Shown: positions 9,050-16,565 of the stretch, in pieces
Position numbering within the stretch: the first letter of the stretch is position 1
Layout: the number at the start of each line of letters is the position of its first letter
Source: Riemerella columbina
GTDB lineage: Bacteria; Bacteroidota; Bacteroidia; Flavobacteriales; Weeksellaceae
Direction of reading: 5' to 3'
Assembly: GCF_030517065.1 (NCBI RefSeq)
Contig: NZ_CP103950.1
Location: 744,001 to 808,000, forward strand
Length of the DNA: 64,000 nt
Position numbers and translations under genes: made by a program
Notes under the pieces: model-generated
Databases searched by the model: none
The model's input: only the letters and a program-made list of their open reading frames with translations
Told to the model about the DNA's origin: nothing

Positions 9050-9766
9050 TTAGTCCGAAATTCGTGGGCTAGCTTTATAAACTTGGAAGTTGAACACAAA
9101 AGTTCTGTCATTCAGAGAATAGCCTACATAATTAAAATGAGGATCACGGGCAAATGCCGCTCTGGAAGGCACAATAATCACGCCTTGCATATGGTAAGGG
9201 GCATCAGACTCTTGATCAAAACTGGTGAATTTTTGCAATGCTTCTTTAAACCCTTCTATCTCGTAATAACCCCGAGTTTTCCCAGATTTTTCTAAAACCG
9301 ATTTTTTTACATAATAAAAAGAAGGATCATCCTGTGGAACGCCGCTGTTATCTACGGTATCAAAGAAAGGATAAGCGCTCCTCAATTTGATCACACCGTT
9401 TTCATTGGTTGCCGTGTAAGTGATGGTTTTGTGCATTAGGCTGATGCTATCATTCTCCAAAATGGTTTTGCCTGCGGCAGGTTGCGCATTCGGGTTGATG
9501 ATGTAAACAGTACCATTAGCCAAAGTTTGTGGGTTGTAGTCAGAGAGCGGTTTTTCGTTGTCATCAGCGGTATCATCTTCTTTAAAAGCCACGATTTTCC
9601 CTTTGCTATCAAAATAGTTATCTTTAAGAAATTGCTGGATGGCTTGGGTGTCGTAATCGTTCTGAGTACCGATTTCCACCGTTTCCACCGTATTGTTATC
9701 ATCTTTTCTACAAGCTGTTGTAGCTAGACTTAAAGCCAAGAGGCTAAATAAAATATTCTTTTTCAT
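9050..9766 (-). CDS. Lipoprotein, probable FKBP-like domain
   Basis: The N-terminus is a lipoprotein signal (SLATTAC, cysteine at residue 19) followed by a charged linker RKDDNN. The C-terminal half resembles a degenerate FKBP-type isomerase fold as found in flavobacterial lipoproteins. It contains EGFKEALQKFTSF, then GVIIVPSRAAFAR and a final beta strand FVFNFQVYKA. The residues that line a working FKBP active site are not clearly present, so enzymatic activity is doubtful. The gene converges with recG and diverges from the S4-domain gene. It probably acts in the periplasm or at the outer membrane. The FKBP resemblance is my reading of the pattern and is of moderate certainty. Confidence 0.65.
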   Translation of the reverse strand: MKKNILFSLLALSLATTACRKDDNNTVETVEIGTQNDYDTQAIQQFLKDNYFDSKGKIVAFKEDDTADDNEKPLSDYNPQTLANGTVYIINPNAQPAAGKTILENDSISLMHKTITYTATNENGVIKLRSAYPFFDTVDNSGVPQDDPSFYYVKKSVLEKSGKTRGYYEIEGFKEALQKFTSFDQESDAPYHMQGVIIVPSRAAFARDPHFNYVGYSLNDRTFVFNFQVYKASPRISD

Positions 9767-9838
9767 ACTTTAACTGAAATCTTTGTTTATTAGAATACAA
9801 TTTGCTAAATTGCCCATTCAATTGTTTTGTTCCGACAG

Positions 9839-9846
9839 CAAAAATA
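9839..9846 (-). promoter_or_regulatory. Possible -7 element for the FKBP-like lipoprotein
   Basis: On the minus strand this reads TATTTTTG, a TAnnTTTG match about 70 bases before the ATG at 9766. No -33 TTTG is evident, so the assignment is tentative. Confidence 0.4.
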
Positions 9847-9856
9847 GAAATAAAAT

Positions 9857-10291
9857 ATGAGAATAGATAAATTTTTGTGGAGTGTTCGCTTTTTTAAGAC
9901 CAGAAGTATCGCTACGGAAGAGATTAAAAAGAACCGCGTTTGGGTGGGAGAACAGCTTGCAAAGCCCTCTAAGGAGGTGGTAGAAGGTGATGAAATTAAG
10001 ATTAGAAAAAATCAAATTGATTATAAAATTAAGGTTATTCAGATTCCTAAAAGTAGGATAGGGGCTAAGTTGGTGCCGCTTCACATTAAGGATATGACCG
10101 ATAAAGAGCAATATGAACTCCTTAAATTACGGAAAATGTCCCAAGATTATTACCGCCAAAAAGGCGAAGGGCGCCCCACCAAAAAAGACCGCAGAGAGAT
10201 GTCCGAGTTTATGGCAGGGGAAGACGCCACATTTAACGATGATGACTGGGACGATTTCTTTAATGCTCCACTTTTAGAGGAAGAAGATTGA
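9857..10291 (+). CDS. S4-domain RNA-binding protein (Hsp15-like)
   Basis: The N-terminal S4 domain (MRIDKFLWSVRFFKTRSIATEEIKKNRVWVG...) is the RNA-binding fold of Hsp15. In E. coli, Hsp15 rescues stalled 50S subunits that carry nascent chains. A basic region with PTKKDRREM follows. The last 25 residues are strongly acidic (DDDWDDFF...LLEEED). The length of 144 residues is close to Hsp15. The gene's 3' end overlaps the convergent aroK by 32 bases. The ribosome-rescue role is known for the family; a role in this organism is inferred. Confidence 0.85.
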   Translation: MRIDKFLWSVRFFKTRSIATEEIKKNRVWVGEQLAKPSKEVVEGDEIKIRKNQIDYKIKVIQIPKSRIGAKLVPLHIKDMTDKEQYELLKLRKMSQDYYRQKGEGRPTKKDRREMSEFMAGEDATFNDDDWDDFFNAPLLEEED

Positions 10292-10790
10292 TGATGTCTT
10301 GAACGATGGTTTCTGGCGTTTTGCCATCCGTATCTATGATGATTTGAGCCTGGCTATAATAAGGCTGTCGCTCAAAAAGATGTTTCGCGATGAACTCGGA
10401 GAGGTCTTCATCTGCAAGGCGGGCGATCAGTGGGCGCTGCGCTTTTTCTTGCGCTAACCTTTGGGCAAGGGTGCCAACGGAAGTCCGCAGATAGATGCTC
10501 ACAGAGTGCCGATTGATGGTTTCTATATTATTATAATAGACAGGCGTGCCACCACCGAGGCTCAAAACCAAATCTTTGGGCTTGGTGAGCACCGTTTCTA
10601 AGGCTTCTTTTTCTAATTTTCTAAAGAAAATTTCACTTTTTTGGGCGAAAATTTCGGGGAGTGGTGCCCCAAAATCTTGAGAAATATAAGCATCTAAATC
10701 TAAAAATTCAAAATTGATTTTTTGGCTTAATAATTTGGAAATGTGGCTTTTACCGCTGCCCATATAGCCTAATAGGGAAATAATCATCAT
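10260..10790 (-). CDS. aroK: Shikimate kinase
   Basis: Shikimate kinase converts shikimate to shikimate 3-phosphate in aromatic amino-acid synthesis. The P-loop GYMGSGKS lies at residues 8-15. The Asp motif DLDAYI, the substrate-binding arginines around FFRKLEKEAL, the GGG triplet in LSLGGGTPVYY, and the lid motif RPLIARL are all present. The length of 176 residues is typical. Two adjacent ATG codons (10790 and 10787) are equally possible starts. The 3' end overlaps the convergent S4-domain gene by 32 bases, so the two transcripts are partly antisense to each other. Confidence 0.94.
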   Translation of the reverse strand: MMIISLLGYMGSGKSHISKLLSQKINFEFLDLDAYISQDFGAPLPEIFAQKSEIFFRKLEKEALETVLTKPKDLVLSLGGGTPVYYNNIETINRHSVSIYLRTSVGTLAQRLAQEKAQRPLIARLADEDLSEFIAKHLFERQPYYSQAQIIIDTDGKTPETIVQDIINLLPLKVEH

Positions 10791-10818
10791 ATATTTTTAA
10801 ACAAAATTGCAGAAAAAT

Positions 10819-10848
10819 TTTGAGATAACAAAAAAATCTGTATCTTTG
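10819..10848 (+). promoter_or_regulatory. Promoter of the tRNA Lys-Leu-Lys cluster
   Basis: TTTG (10819-10822), an 18-base spacer and TATCTTTG (10841-10848) match the Bacteroidetes consensus closely. It lies about 40 bases before the first tRNA. Confidence 0.8.
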
Positions 10849-10890
10849 CACCACTTTTGGAACGGATAAAATATCACAGTTCTGGAGTAA

Positions 10891-10963
10891 GACTCGGTAG
10901 CTCAGCTGGTAGAGCAATACACTTTTAATGTATGGGTCCTGGGTTCGAATCCCAGCCGAGTCA
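10891..10963 (+). tRNA. tRNA-Lys (TTT), copy 1
   Basis: Acceptor arms GACTCGG (10891-10897) and CCGAGTC (10956-10962) pair, with discriminator A. The anticodon loop CTTTTAA carries TTT at 10924-10926. No CCA is encoded. It is identical base for base to the second copy at 11074. Confidence 0.96.
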
Positions 10964-10971
10964 CTATTGAA

Positions 10972-11054
10972 GCCTGTGTGGTGAAATTGGTAGACACGCC
11001 ATCTTGAGGGGGTGGTATCCTAAGGATGTGCTGGTTCGAATCCAGTCGCAGGCA
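10972..11054 (+). tRNA. tRNA-Leu (GAG)
   Basis: This is a class II tRNA of 83 bases with a long variable arm. Acceptor GCCTGTG (10972-10978) pairs with CGCAGGC (11047-11053). The anticodon stem CCATC/GGTGG encloses the loop TTGAGGG, giving anticodon GAG. It lies 8 bases after the first tRNA-Lys and is probably co-transcribed with it. Confidence 0.94.
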
Positions 11055-11073
11055 CACAGAAAAAATCACAACC

Positions 11074-11146
11074 GACTCGGTAGCTCAGCTGGTAGAGCAA
11101 TACACTTTTAATGTATGGGTCCTGGGTTCGAATCCCAGCCGAGTCA
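11074..11146 (+). tRNA. tRNA-Lys (TTT), copy 2
   Basis: The sequence is identical to copy 1 at 10891-10963, with anticodon TTT. It is the last member of the cluster and a terminator follows about 50 bases later. The 19-base spacer after tRNA-Leu has no promoter element, which supports one precursor transcript for all three. Confidence 0.96.
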
Positions 11147-11198
11147 CGATTTGCTGAAAAGTAAATTTTTTTCATATTAATATTTTGTGATTTGGTGT

Positions 11199-11237
11199 TC
11201 AAAGGCCTTCCATCTCGGAAGGCTTTTGATTTTTTTT
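11199..11237 (+). terminator. Rho-independent terminator after the tRNA cluster
   Basis: The arm TCAAAGGCCTTCC (11199-11211) pairs with GGAAGGCTTTTGA (11217-11229) with one G-T pair, then a run of eight T residues. The T run overlaps the end of the convergent panC. Confidence 0.88.
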
Positions 11238-12084
11238 ATGATAAAGGCATATTGTCTATGAGCCGCACGCCACCCACATTCACTACGATGAAAGCTCTAT
11301 AATTTCGGTGGGGTTCTGTGGTTTGTACTTCTTTTAAAGTAGCCTCATCAGCGATAAGGAAATATTCCAAATCAAATTGGGGTTGAGCTTTAAAAATAGC
11401 CTCTACTTTTTGTTTAATCTCTGGAATACTCAGGGTTTTAAAGTCGTTTTTAACTTGGGTTAAGGTTTGAAAAATAATACTGGCTTCCGCTCTTTCGGTG
11501 GCGGAAAGTCTTTGGTTTCTGGAGCTCATTGCCAATCCGTTGGCTTCTCTATAAATAGGAACGCCGTAAATTTGGATGGGTAAGTTTTGTTTTTCTACCA
11601 ATTTTTTGATGATTTCCAATTGTTGGTAATCTTTTTCGCCAAAATAAGCACGGTCGGGTTGCACTTGCGAGAATAAACTTTCCACCACGGTGCCCACGCC
11701 ATCAAAGTGTCCAGGGCGCATTTTGCCTTCCATTTCTTGCTCTAATCCGTCAAAATCGTAAGATTTCGCTACGGCTTTTTCTGGGTAAATGTCGGAAATT
11801 TCTGGGATATAAACGGCATCTACCAAGCCAGAATCTTCTAATTTTTTGAGGTCTTCCTCTATGGTTCTGGGATATTTTTCTAAATCTTCAGGGTTGTTGA
11901 ACTGGGTGGGATTCACGAAAATGGAGGAAATCACCAAGTCGTTTTCAGGTCTTGCGGCTTCGTATAGCGAGAGGTGACCTTGGTGCAGGGCGCCCATAGT
12001 TGGGGCGAACCCAATGCTTTTTTTTGAGGCTTTAGCTTCCGAAATATAGGCGGCTAAGGCGGTTTTATTGCGTAATATTTTCAT
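11236..12084 (-). CDS. panC: Pantoate--beta-alanine ligase
   Basis: PanC joins pantoate and beta-alanine with ATP to make pantothenate, the precursor of coenzyme A. The motifs are clear: FAPTMGALHQGHLSL with the HxGH nucleotide site, FVNPTQF, GEKDYQQLEII and MSSRNQRLS. The frame can be extended to 12126. The extra 14 residues do not fit the family, and MKILRNKTALAAYI is the usual N-terminus, so the start is set at 12084 and the protein has 282 residues. It diverges from the glycogen-synthase-like gene, an arrangement common in flavobacteria. Confidence 0.94.
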   Translation of the reverse strand: MKILRNKTALAAYISEAKASKKSIGFAPTMGALHQGHLSLYEAARPENDLVISSIFVNPTQFNNPEDLEKYPRTIEEDLKKLEDSGLVDAVYIPEISDIYPEKAVAKSYDFDGLEQEMEGKMRPGHFDGVGTVVESLFSQVQPDRAYFGEKDYQQLEIIKKLVEKQNLPIQIYGVPIYREANGLAMSSRNQRLSATERAEASIIFQTLTQVKNDFKTLSIPEIKQKVEAIFKAQPQFDLEYFLIADEATLKEVQTTEPHRNYRAFIVVNVGGVRLIDNMPLS

Positions 12085-12146
12085 AAAATTTGTTTCGCCA
12101 AAATTATAAAAAAATGTTAATACCATTTTATTAGTTTAAAATTTTG

Positions 12147-12154
12147 TATTTTTG
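12147..12154 (+). promoter_or_regulatory. -7 promoter element for the glycogen-synthase-like operon
   Basis: TATTTTTG matches TAnnTTTG, about 43 bases before the ATG at 12197. It probably serves the glycogen-synthase-like, DUF4270 and glmS genes. Confidence 0.65.
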
Positions 12155-12196
12155 CATAATAACAATCTTTTTCAAAAAAAGACAAAAAAACAAATT

Positions 12197-12967
12197 ATGC
12201 CAAATAAGAGAATTTTATATGTTACCACAGAGATGTTTCCTTATCACGAAGATACGACGATGTCTATGGCGGTAAACAAAATGGCACTTACAATGTATAA
12301 TGAGGGTAATGATGTTCGTGTATTTATGCCGCGTTTTGGCTACATTAGCGAGAGGAAATTCCAACTGCACGAAGTGATCCGCCTTTCTGGTATGAATATT
12401 ATTATCAATGATTTAGACCAACCTTTAATTATCAAAGTCGCTTCGTTACCTGGAGAACGCCTGCAGGTGTATTTTATTGATAACGAGGATTATTTTAAAA
12501 GAAAATTTGATTACCAAGACGAAGATGGGCAGCCGTATGAAGATAATGATGAACGGGCGATGTTCTTCGCAAGAGGGGTGATAGAAACGATTAAAAAACT
12601 CAACTGGGTGCCAGATGTGGTGCACCTGAACGGCTGGATGTCGGCTTTCGTTCCAATTTACCTCAAGCATTATTATAAGAATGATTCTTATTTTGATGAT
12701 ACCCAATTTGTGCTTTCCGTTTATAATGAAGATGATTTACAGCTGGCAACGAGCATTTTAGAGAAGTTTAAATTTGACAATATGTCTAAAGTGAAAGCGC
12801 TCAAGTCACCAAGTACTCATAGCTTTATAGAAGAAGGAATGAACTTGGTAGATATCATCGTGAAAGGCGATGAATTCCTTGTGGATGAGCTTTATTCCAG
12901 ATTTGAGAAGGCTAAAGCCACACAAAAAGAGTACATTAACCCAGAAGAAATGGGAACTATTTACTAA
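12197..12967 (+). CDS. Glycogen/starch synthase-like protein (GT5 N-domain only)
   Basis: The protein matches the N-terminal half of GT5 glycogen synthases: ILYVTTEMFPYHEDTTMSMAVNKMALTM, then DVRVFMPRFGYI, and PDVVHLNGWMSAFVPIYLK. At 256 residues it lacks the whole C-terminal glycosyltransferase domain that binds ADP-glucose, so glycogen synthesis by this protein alone is unlikely. There is no sign of a recent frameshift: the next gene starts 18 bases after the stop and is unrelated. Short versions beside panC and glmS are common in this family, which suggests a stable gene with its own unknown role. The frame could begin at a TTG at 12152, but that lies within the promoter element. Confidence 0.8.
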   Translation: MPNKRILYVTTEMFPYHEDTTMSMAVNKMALTMYNEGNDVRVFMPRFGYISERKFQLHEVIRLSGMNIIINDLDQPLIIKVASLPGERLQVYFIDNEDYFKRKFDYQDEDGQPYEDNDERAMFFARGVIETIKKLNWVPDVVHLNGWMSAFVPIYLKHYYKNDSYFDDTQFVLSVYNEDDLQLATSILEKFKFDNMSKVKALKSPSTHSFIEEGMNLVDIIVKGDEFLVDELYSRFEKAKATQKEYINPEEMGTIY

Positions 12968-12985
12968 AAATACATTTAAAAATCA

Positions 12986-14488
12986 ATGATAGAGAACATA
13001 AAAAAAGTTTTGAAACCATTGCTGATAGCAGGTTTTGGAAGTTTGGTCTTAGTGAATTGTGAGTCCGATGCGGATAACTTAGGAACACAGTTTTTTGTGG
13101 ATAATACCACCGATGGCGCTACCCAGAGTTATGATGTGGTGGCTTATCATTTAAACCATCACGATACCATACAATCTGATGCTTCTAAGCTCACACAAGC
13201 CACTTTGGGCGCTTTTGATGAGTCTAATTTTGGACTTCAAAAATCCGATTATGTGACCCAAGTAAGGCTCAGCAGTTATAGCCCAGATTTTGGCGTTAAT
13301 GCCAAGGTAGATTCGGTGACTTTAGAAATTAAACCGAATTATGTTTCGGATTCTGCCACCACAGTAACCGATGAAAACGCAAAATTCAACGGCGAAGATG
13401 TTAAAAAAGTGGTGACCACTTACCCTGTTAAAAAATACGGTAAAACGCAAAAAATTACCCTTAAAGTCCATGAAGTGAATGATTTTCTCTACTCAACGGA
13501 TAAAAAATATTATTCTGATTTTAGAGTTAATACAGGTACGGAATTGGGTTCTTATGAGTTTAACGGAAAGGTAAACTCTGTTAAAATCACTTCTAAAACA
13601 GAAGGAAAAGAGGTGTTTAGCCGAGATGAGGCGATAAGAATTCCTCTGAATACGAACTTTTTTCAAACTAAAATTGTAGACCAACACAACAGCGCTGATC
13701 TTCAAGATGTGGCGAGTTTTATCAGATATTTTAAAGGGGTTAAAATTTCTGTTGCCGAGAATGATGGCTATATTTTTAACTTTTCGCCAAACAATGTGAC
13801 CATTAAAATGTATTACTCTCACGATGTGACCAATAATGGAACCACCACCAAAACGGCGGCTTTGTATCAGTTTAATTTAGGCTCGGGGAATGTGCATTTT
13901 AACCAAATTGATTATCAGCGTCCTACGGCTTATCAAACCGCAATGAACAACATTGATGAAACCCAAGGCGATGAGCGTTTGTACCTCCAAGGGATGGGTG
14001 GAGCAGGGGCAGTTCTGAAAATTCCTGCCGCAACCATTTCGGAAATTAAAAAACAATATAAAGAGGATAAAATAGGGATTCTATCAGCCAAAATAAGATT
14101 CTATACCGATGCCAGCGTTTGGAGCAATTCATATGAAAAACCATCGAGATTTTTAGTTAAATATGCTAATTTGAATGAGTTTTTATCAGATATGGCGGCA
14201 TTTTCCAGCTTAGGAGGTTTCAGTTTGATTAAATCTTATGATTTGGATAAAAATCCAGCCTATTATGATCTTAGCATTACGCAGACTTTAAAAAACATCA
14301 TAGAAAAAGAAGCCGAAAATAGAGATTTAGTTCTCAACATCGGAGACTATATTTATAGTAACCAAGGGCTTTTATTAGGTCAAAATTACAATACGAGAGC
14401 TTATGCGCCACAGCGTTTGGTTTTAGTAGGCTCTAAAACAACGGATACCAACAAAGTAAAACTTAATATCATTTACGCTAAAAAATAA
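12986..14488 (+). CDS. DUF4270 family lipoprotein
   Basis: This protein is predicted to be a surface or periplasmic lipoprotein: a hydrophobic segment ends in LVLVNC with the cysteine near residue 25. The body is rich in beta-type sequence and matches the Bacteroidetes family DUF4270 (QFFVDNTTDGATQSYDVVAY, then LGAFDESNFGLQKSDYVTQ). At 500 residues its length is typical. Its function is unknown. It sits 18 bases after the glycogen-synthase-like gene and only 6 bases before glmS, so the three are probably one operon. This conserved setting hints at a role in envelope or polysaccharide biology, which is inference. Confidence 0.82.
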   Translation: MIENIKKVLKPLLIAGFGSLVLVNCESDADNLGTQFFVDNTTDGATQSYDVVAYHLNHHDTIQSDASKLTQATLGAFDESNFGLQKSDYVTQVRLSSYSPDFGVNAKVDSVTLEIKPNYVSDSATTVTDENAKFNGEDVKKVVTTYPVKKYGKTQKITLKVHEVNDFLYSTDKKYYSDFRVNTGTELGSYEFNGKVNSVKITSKTEGKEVFSRDEAIRIPLNTNFFQTKIVDQHNSADLQDVASFIRYFKGVKISVAENDGYIFNFSPNNVTIKMYYSHDVTNNGTTTKTAALYQFNLGSGNVHFNQIDYQRPTAYQTAMNNIDETQGDERLYLQGMGGAGAVLKIPAATISEIKKQYKEDKIGILSAKIRFYTDASVWSNSYEKPSRFLVKYANLNEFLSDMAAFSSLGGFSLIKSYDLDKNPAYYDLSITQTLKNIIEKEAENRDLVLNIGDYIYSNQGLLLGQNYNTRAYAPQRLVLVGSKTTDTNKVKLNIIYAKK

Positions 14489-14494
14489 AACATT

Positions 14495-16348
14495 ATGTGT
14501 GGAATAGTAGGATACACAGGGCATAGAGATGCTTATGAAATCGTAATCAATGGACTTAAAAGATTAGAATACCGTGGTTATGATAGTGCTGGGGTGGTGT
14601 TAGAAACGCCGCAAGAACTCTTTGAAGTTAAGAAAACCAAAGGTAAAGTTTCAGATTTGGTGGCTATTTCTGAAGATTTGAGAAATACCTCGCATATCGG
14701 AATGGGGCATACCCGATGGGCAACACACGGCGTGCCGAGCGATGTAAATTCGCATCCGCACATTTCTAATAACGGAAAAGTGGCATTGGTACACAATGGA
14801 ATTATTGAAAACTACGACACCATTAAAACCATGCTCACCGAAAAAGGCTACACTTTCCAGTCCGAAACGGATACGGAGGTTTTAGTGAATTTAATTCAAT
14901 ATTTTACCGATACTCGCCCAGATTTAGAGTTTTCTGAAGCCGTGCGTTATGCATTAAACGAAGTGTATGGCGCCTATGCGATTACCGTGATGCACAAAGA
15001 TCATCCCAACCTTTTGGTGGCGGCGCGTTTAGGTTCTCCTTTGGCGATTGGCTTGGGCGATAGAGAATATTTTATCGCATCAGATGCTTCGCCGTTTGTG
15101 GAATTTACCAAAGAAGCCATTTATTTAGAGGAAGGGCACATCGCTACCATTTCTTTAGACAAAGGCGTGGAAATCCGCACCATTAAAGACAATTCTAAAA
15201 TAGACCCCGCCATCCAAGAGCTTAAACTCAACCTTGAGCAAATTGAAAAAGGAGGCTACGAGCATTTTATGCTTAAAGAAATTTTTGAACAACCAAAATC
15301 CATCCACGACACGATGAGAGGGCGTTTGTTGGTAGATGAGGGCATCATTAAAATGGCAGGAATTTGGGATCATTTAGAAAAACTGACCCACGCCAACCGC
15401 ATCATCATTATCGCTTGTGGTACCTCTTGGCACGCAGGTTTGATTGGAGAATATCTCATTGAAGAATTTGCCAGAATCCCCGTAGAAGTGGAGTATGCAT
15501 CAGAGTTTAGATACAGAAACCCCATCATCACGGATAAAGATGTGGTGATCGCTATTTCTCAGTCAGGGGAAACGGCAGATACGATGGAAGCCATTAAAAT
15601 GGCGAAGAAAAAAGGTGCCTTTATTTATGGAATTTGTAATGTGGTGGATTCTTCCATCGCCAGATTTTCAGATGCAGGGTCTTACACCCACGCAGGTCCA
15701 GAAATTGGCGTGGCATCCACTAAGGCATTCACGGCGCAATTGACCATTTTGACCCTTATCGCTTTAAAATTAGGAAAACACAACGGCAATATTGGCAATC
15801 AGGAGTTTATGAGATTGATTACCGAATTAGATGCTTTACCGAAAAAAATAGAAGAAGTTTTAGCGGATACCAACGATTATGTGAAGGAAATTTCCAAAGA
15901 TTTTGTGGAAGCGACCAACTTTTTATATTTAGGAAGAGGCTACAACTTCCCAGCGGCGTTAGAGGGCGCTTTAAAATTGAAAGAGATTTCGTACATCCAC
16001 GCCGAAGGCTACCCAGCCGCCGAGATGAAACACGGTCCTATCGCCTTAATAGATGAAAATATGCCTATCGTTATCATTGCGCCTAAAAATAAGCATTATG
16101 ATAAAGTGGTGAGCAATGTTCAGGAAATTAAAGCCCGAAAAGGGAAGGTGATCGCTGTGGTAACCAAAGGCGACGAGCAAGTGGCTTCTATGGCAGATTA
16201 TGTGATAGAAATCCCAGAAACATCGGAATGTTACTCACCGATTGTAGCATCGGTACCGTTGCAATTGTTGGCGTACTACATCGCTGTATATAGAGGTGCC
16301 AATGTAGACCAGCCGAGAAACTTGGCGAAATCTGTTACTGTAGAATAA
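14495..16348 (+). CDS. glmS: Glutamine--fructose-6-phosphate aminotransferase (isomerizing)
   Basis: GlmS makes glucosamine 6-phosphate from fructose 6-phosphate and glutamine, the first step toward UDP-GlcNAc, peptidoglycan and lipid A. The N-terminal glutaminase starts MCGIVGYTGHRDAY with catalytic Cys2 and contains HTRWATHG. Two SIS isomerase domains follow (AISQSGETADTMEAI and the C-terminal LKEISYIHAEGYPAAEMKHGP). The C-terminal tail ends DQPRNLAKSVTVE, as usual. At 617 residues it is complete. I see no ribozyme-like leader, and the gene follows DUF4270 by only 6 bases. A strong terminator lies downstream. Confidence 0.97.
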   Translation: MCGIVGYTGHRDAYEIVINGLKRLEYRGYDSAGVVLETPQELFEVKKTKGKVSDLVAISEDLRNTSHIGMGHTRWATHGVPSDVNSHPHISNNGKVALVHNGIIENYDTIKTMLTEKGYTFQSETDTEVLVNLIQYFTDTRPDLEFSEAVRYALNEVYGAYAITVMHKDHPNLLVAARLGSPLAIGLGDREYFIASDASPFVEFTKEAIYLEEGHIATISLDKGVEIRTIKDNSKIDPAIQELKLNLEQIEKGGYEHFMLKEIFEQPKSIHDTMRGRLLVDEGIIKMAGIWDHLEKLTHANRIIIIACGTSWHAGLIGEYLIEEFARIPVEVEYASEFRYRNPIITDKDVVIAISQSGETADTMEAIKMAKKKGAFIYGICNVVDSSIARFSDAGSYTHAGPEIGVASTKAFTAQLTILTLIALKLGKHNGNIGNQEFMRLITELDALPKKIEEVLADTNDYVKEISKDFVEATNFLYLGRGYNFPAALEGALKLKEISYIHAEGYPAAEMKHGPIALIDENMPIVIIAPKNKHYDKVVSNVQEIKARKGKVIAVVTKGDEQVASMADYVIEIPETSECYSPIVASVPLQLLAYYIAVYRGANVDQPRNLAKSVTVE

Positions 16349-16364
16349 ATTTATTTTAATACAG

Positions 16365-16422
16365 ATAGGCTTTTATTTTTTGCTGACCTTGTTGTTCAGA
16401 AGGAATAAAAGCCTATTTTTTT
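16365..16422 (+). terminator. Rho-independent terminator after glmS
   Basis: Perfect 13-base arms ATAGGCTTTTATT (16365-16377) and AATAAAAGCCTAT (16404-16416) enclose a 26-base loop and are followed by a T run. Confidence 0.85.
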
Positions 16423-16496
16423 AGTTAGAAAAAATATTTAGCGTAAAATATCGTTTAGCAAATAGAAAATAGATTTTTTAAATTAAAAAAAATACT

Positions 16497-16504
16497 TATC
16501 TTTA
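16497..16504 (+). promoter_or_regulatory. Possible -7 element of the gldKLMN operon
   Basis: TATCTTTA differs from TAnnTTTG only in the last base and lies about 60 bases before gldK. It is the best candidate in the 217-base gap between glmS and gldK, which otherwise holds the glmS terminator and AT-rich sequence. Confidence 0.4.
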
Positions 16505-16565
16505 CACGCTGAAAATAAAGCGTATTAATAAGATAAAATCTATCATAATAAATAAACATCATCGG

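Noticed and set aside
11020-11202. 60-residue minus-strand frame containing AGIRTQDPYIKSVLLYQLSY
   Set aside because: It is the antisense of tRNA-Lys and tRNA-Leu. This is a well-known false protein over tRNA genes.
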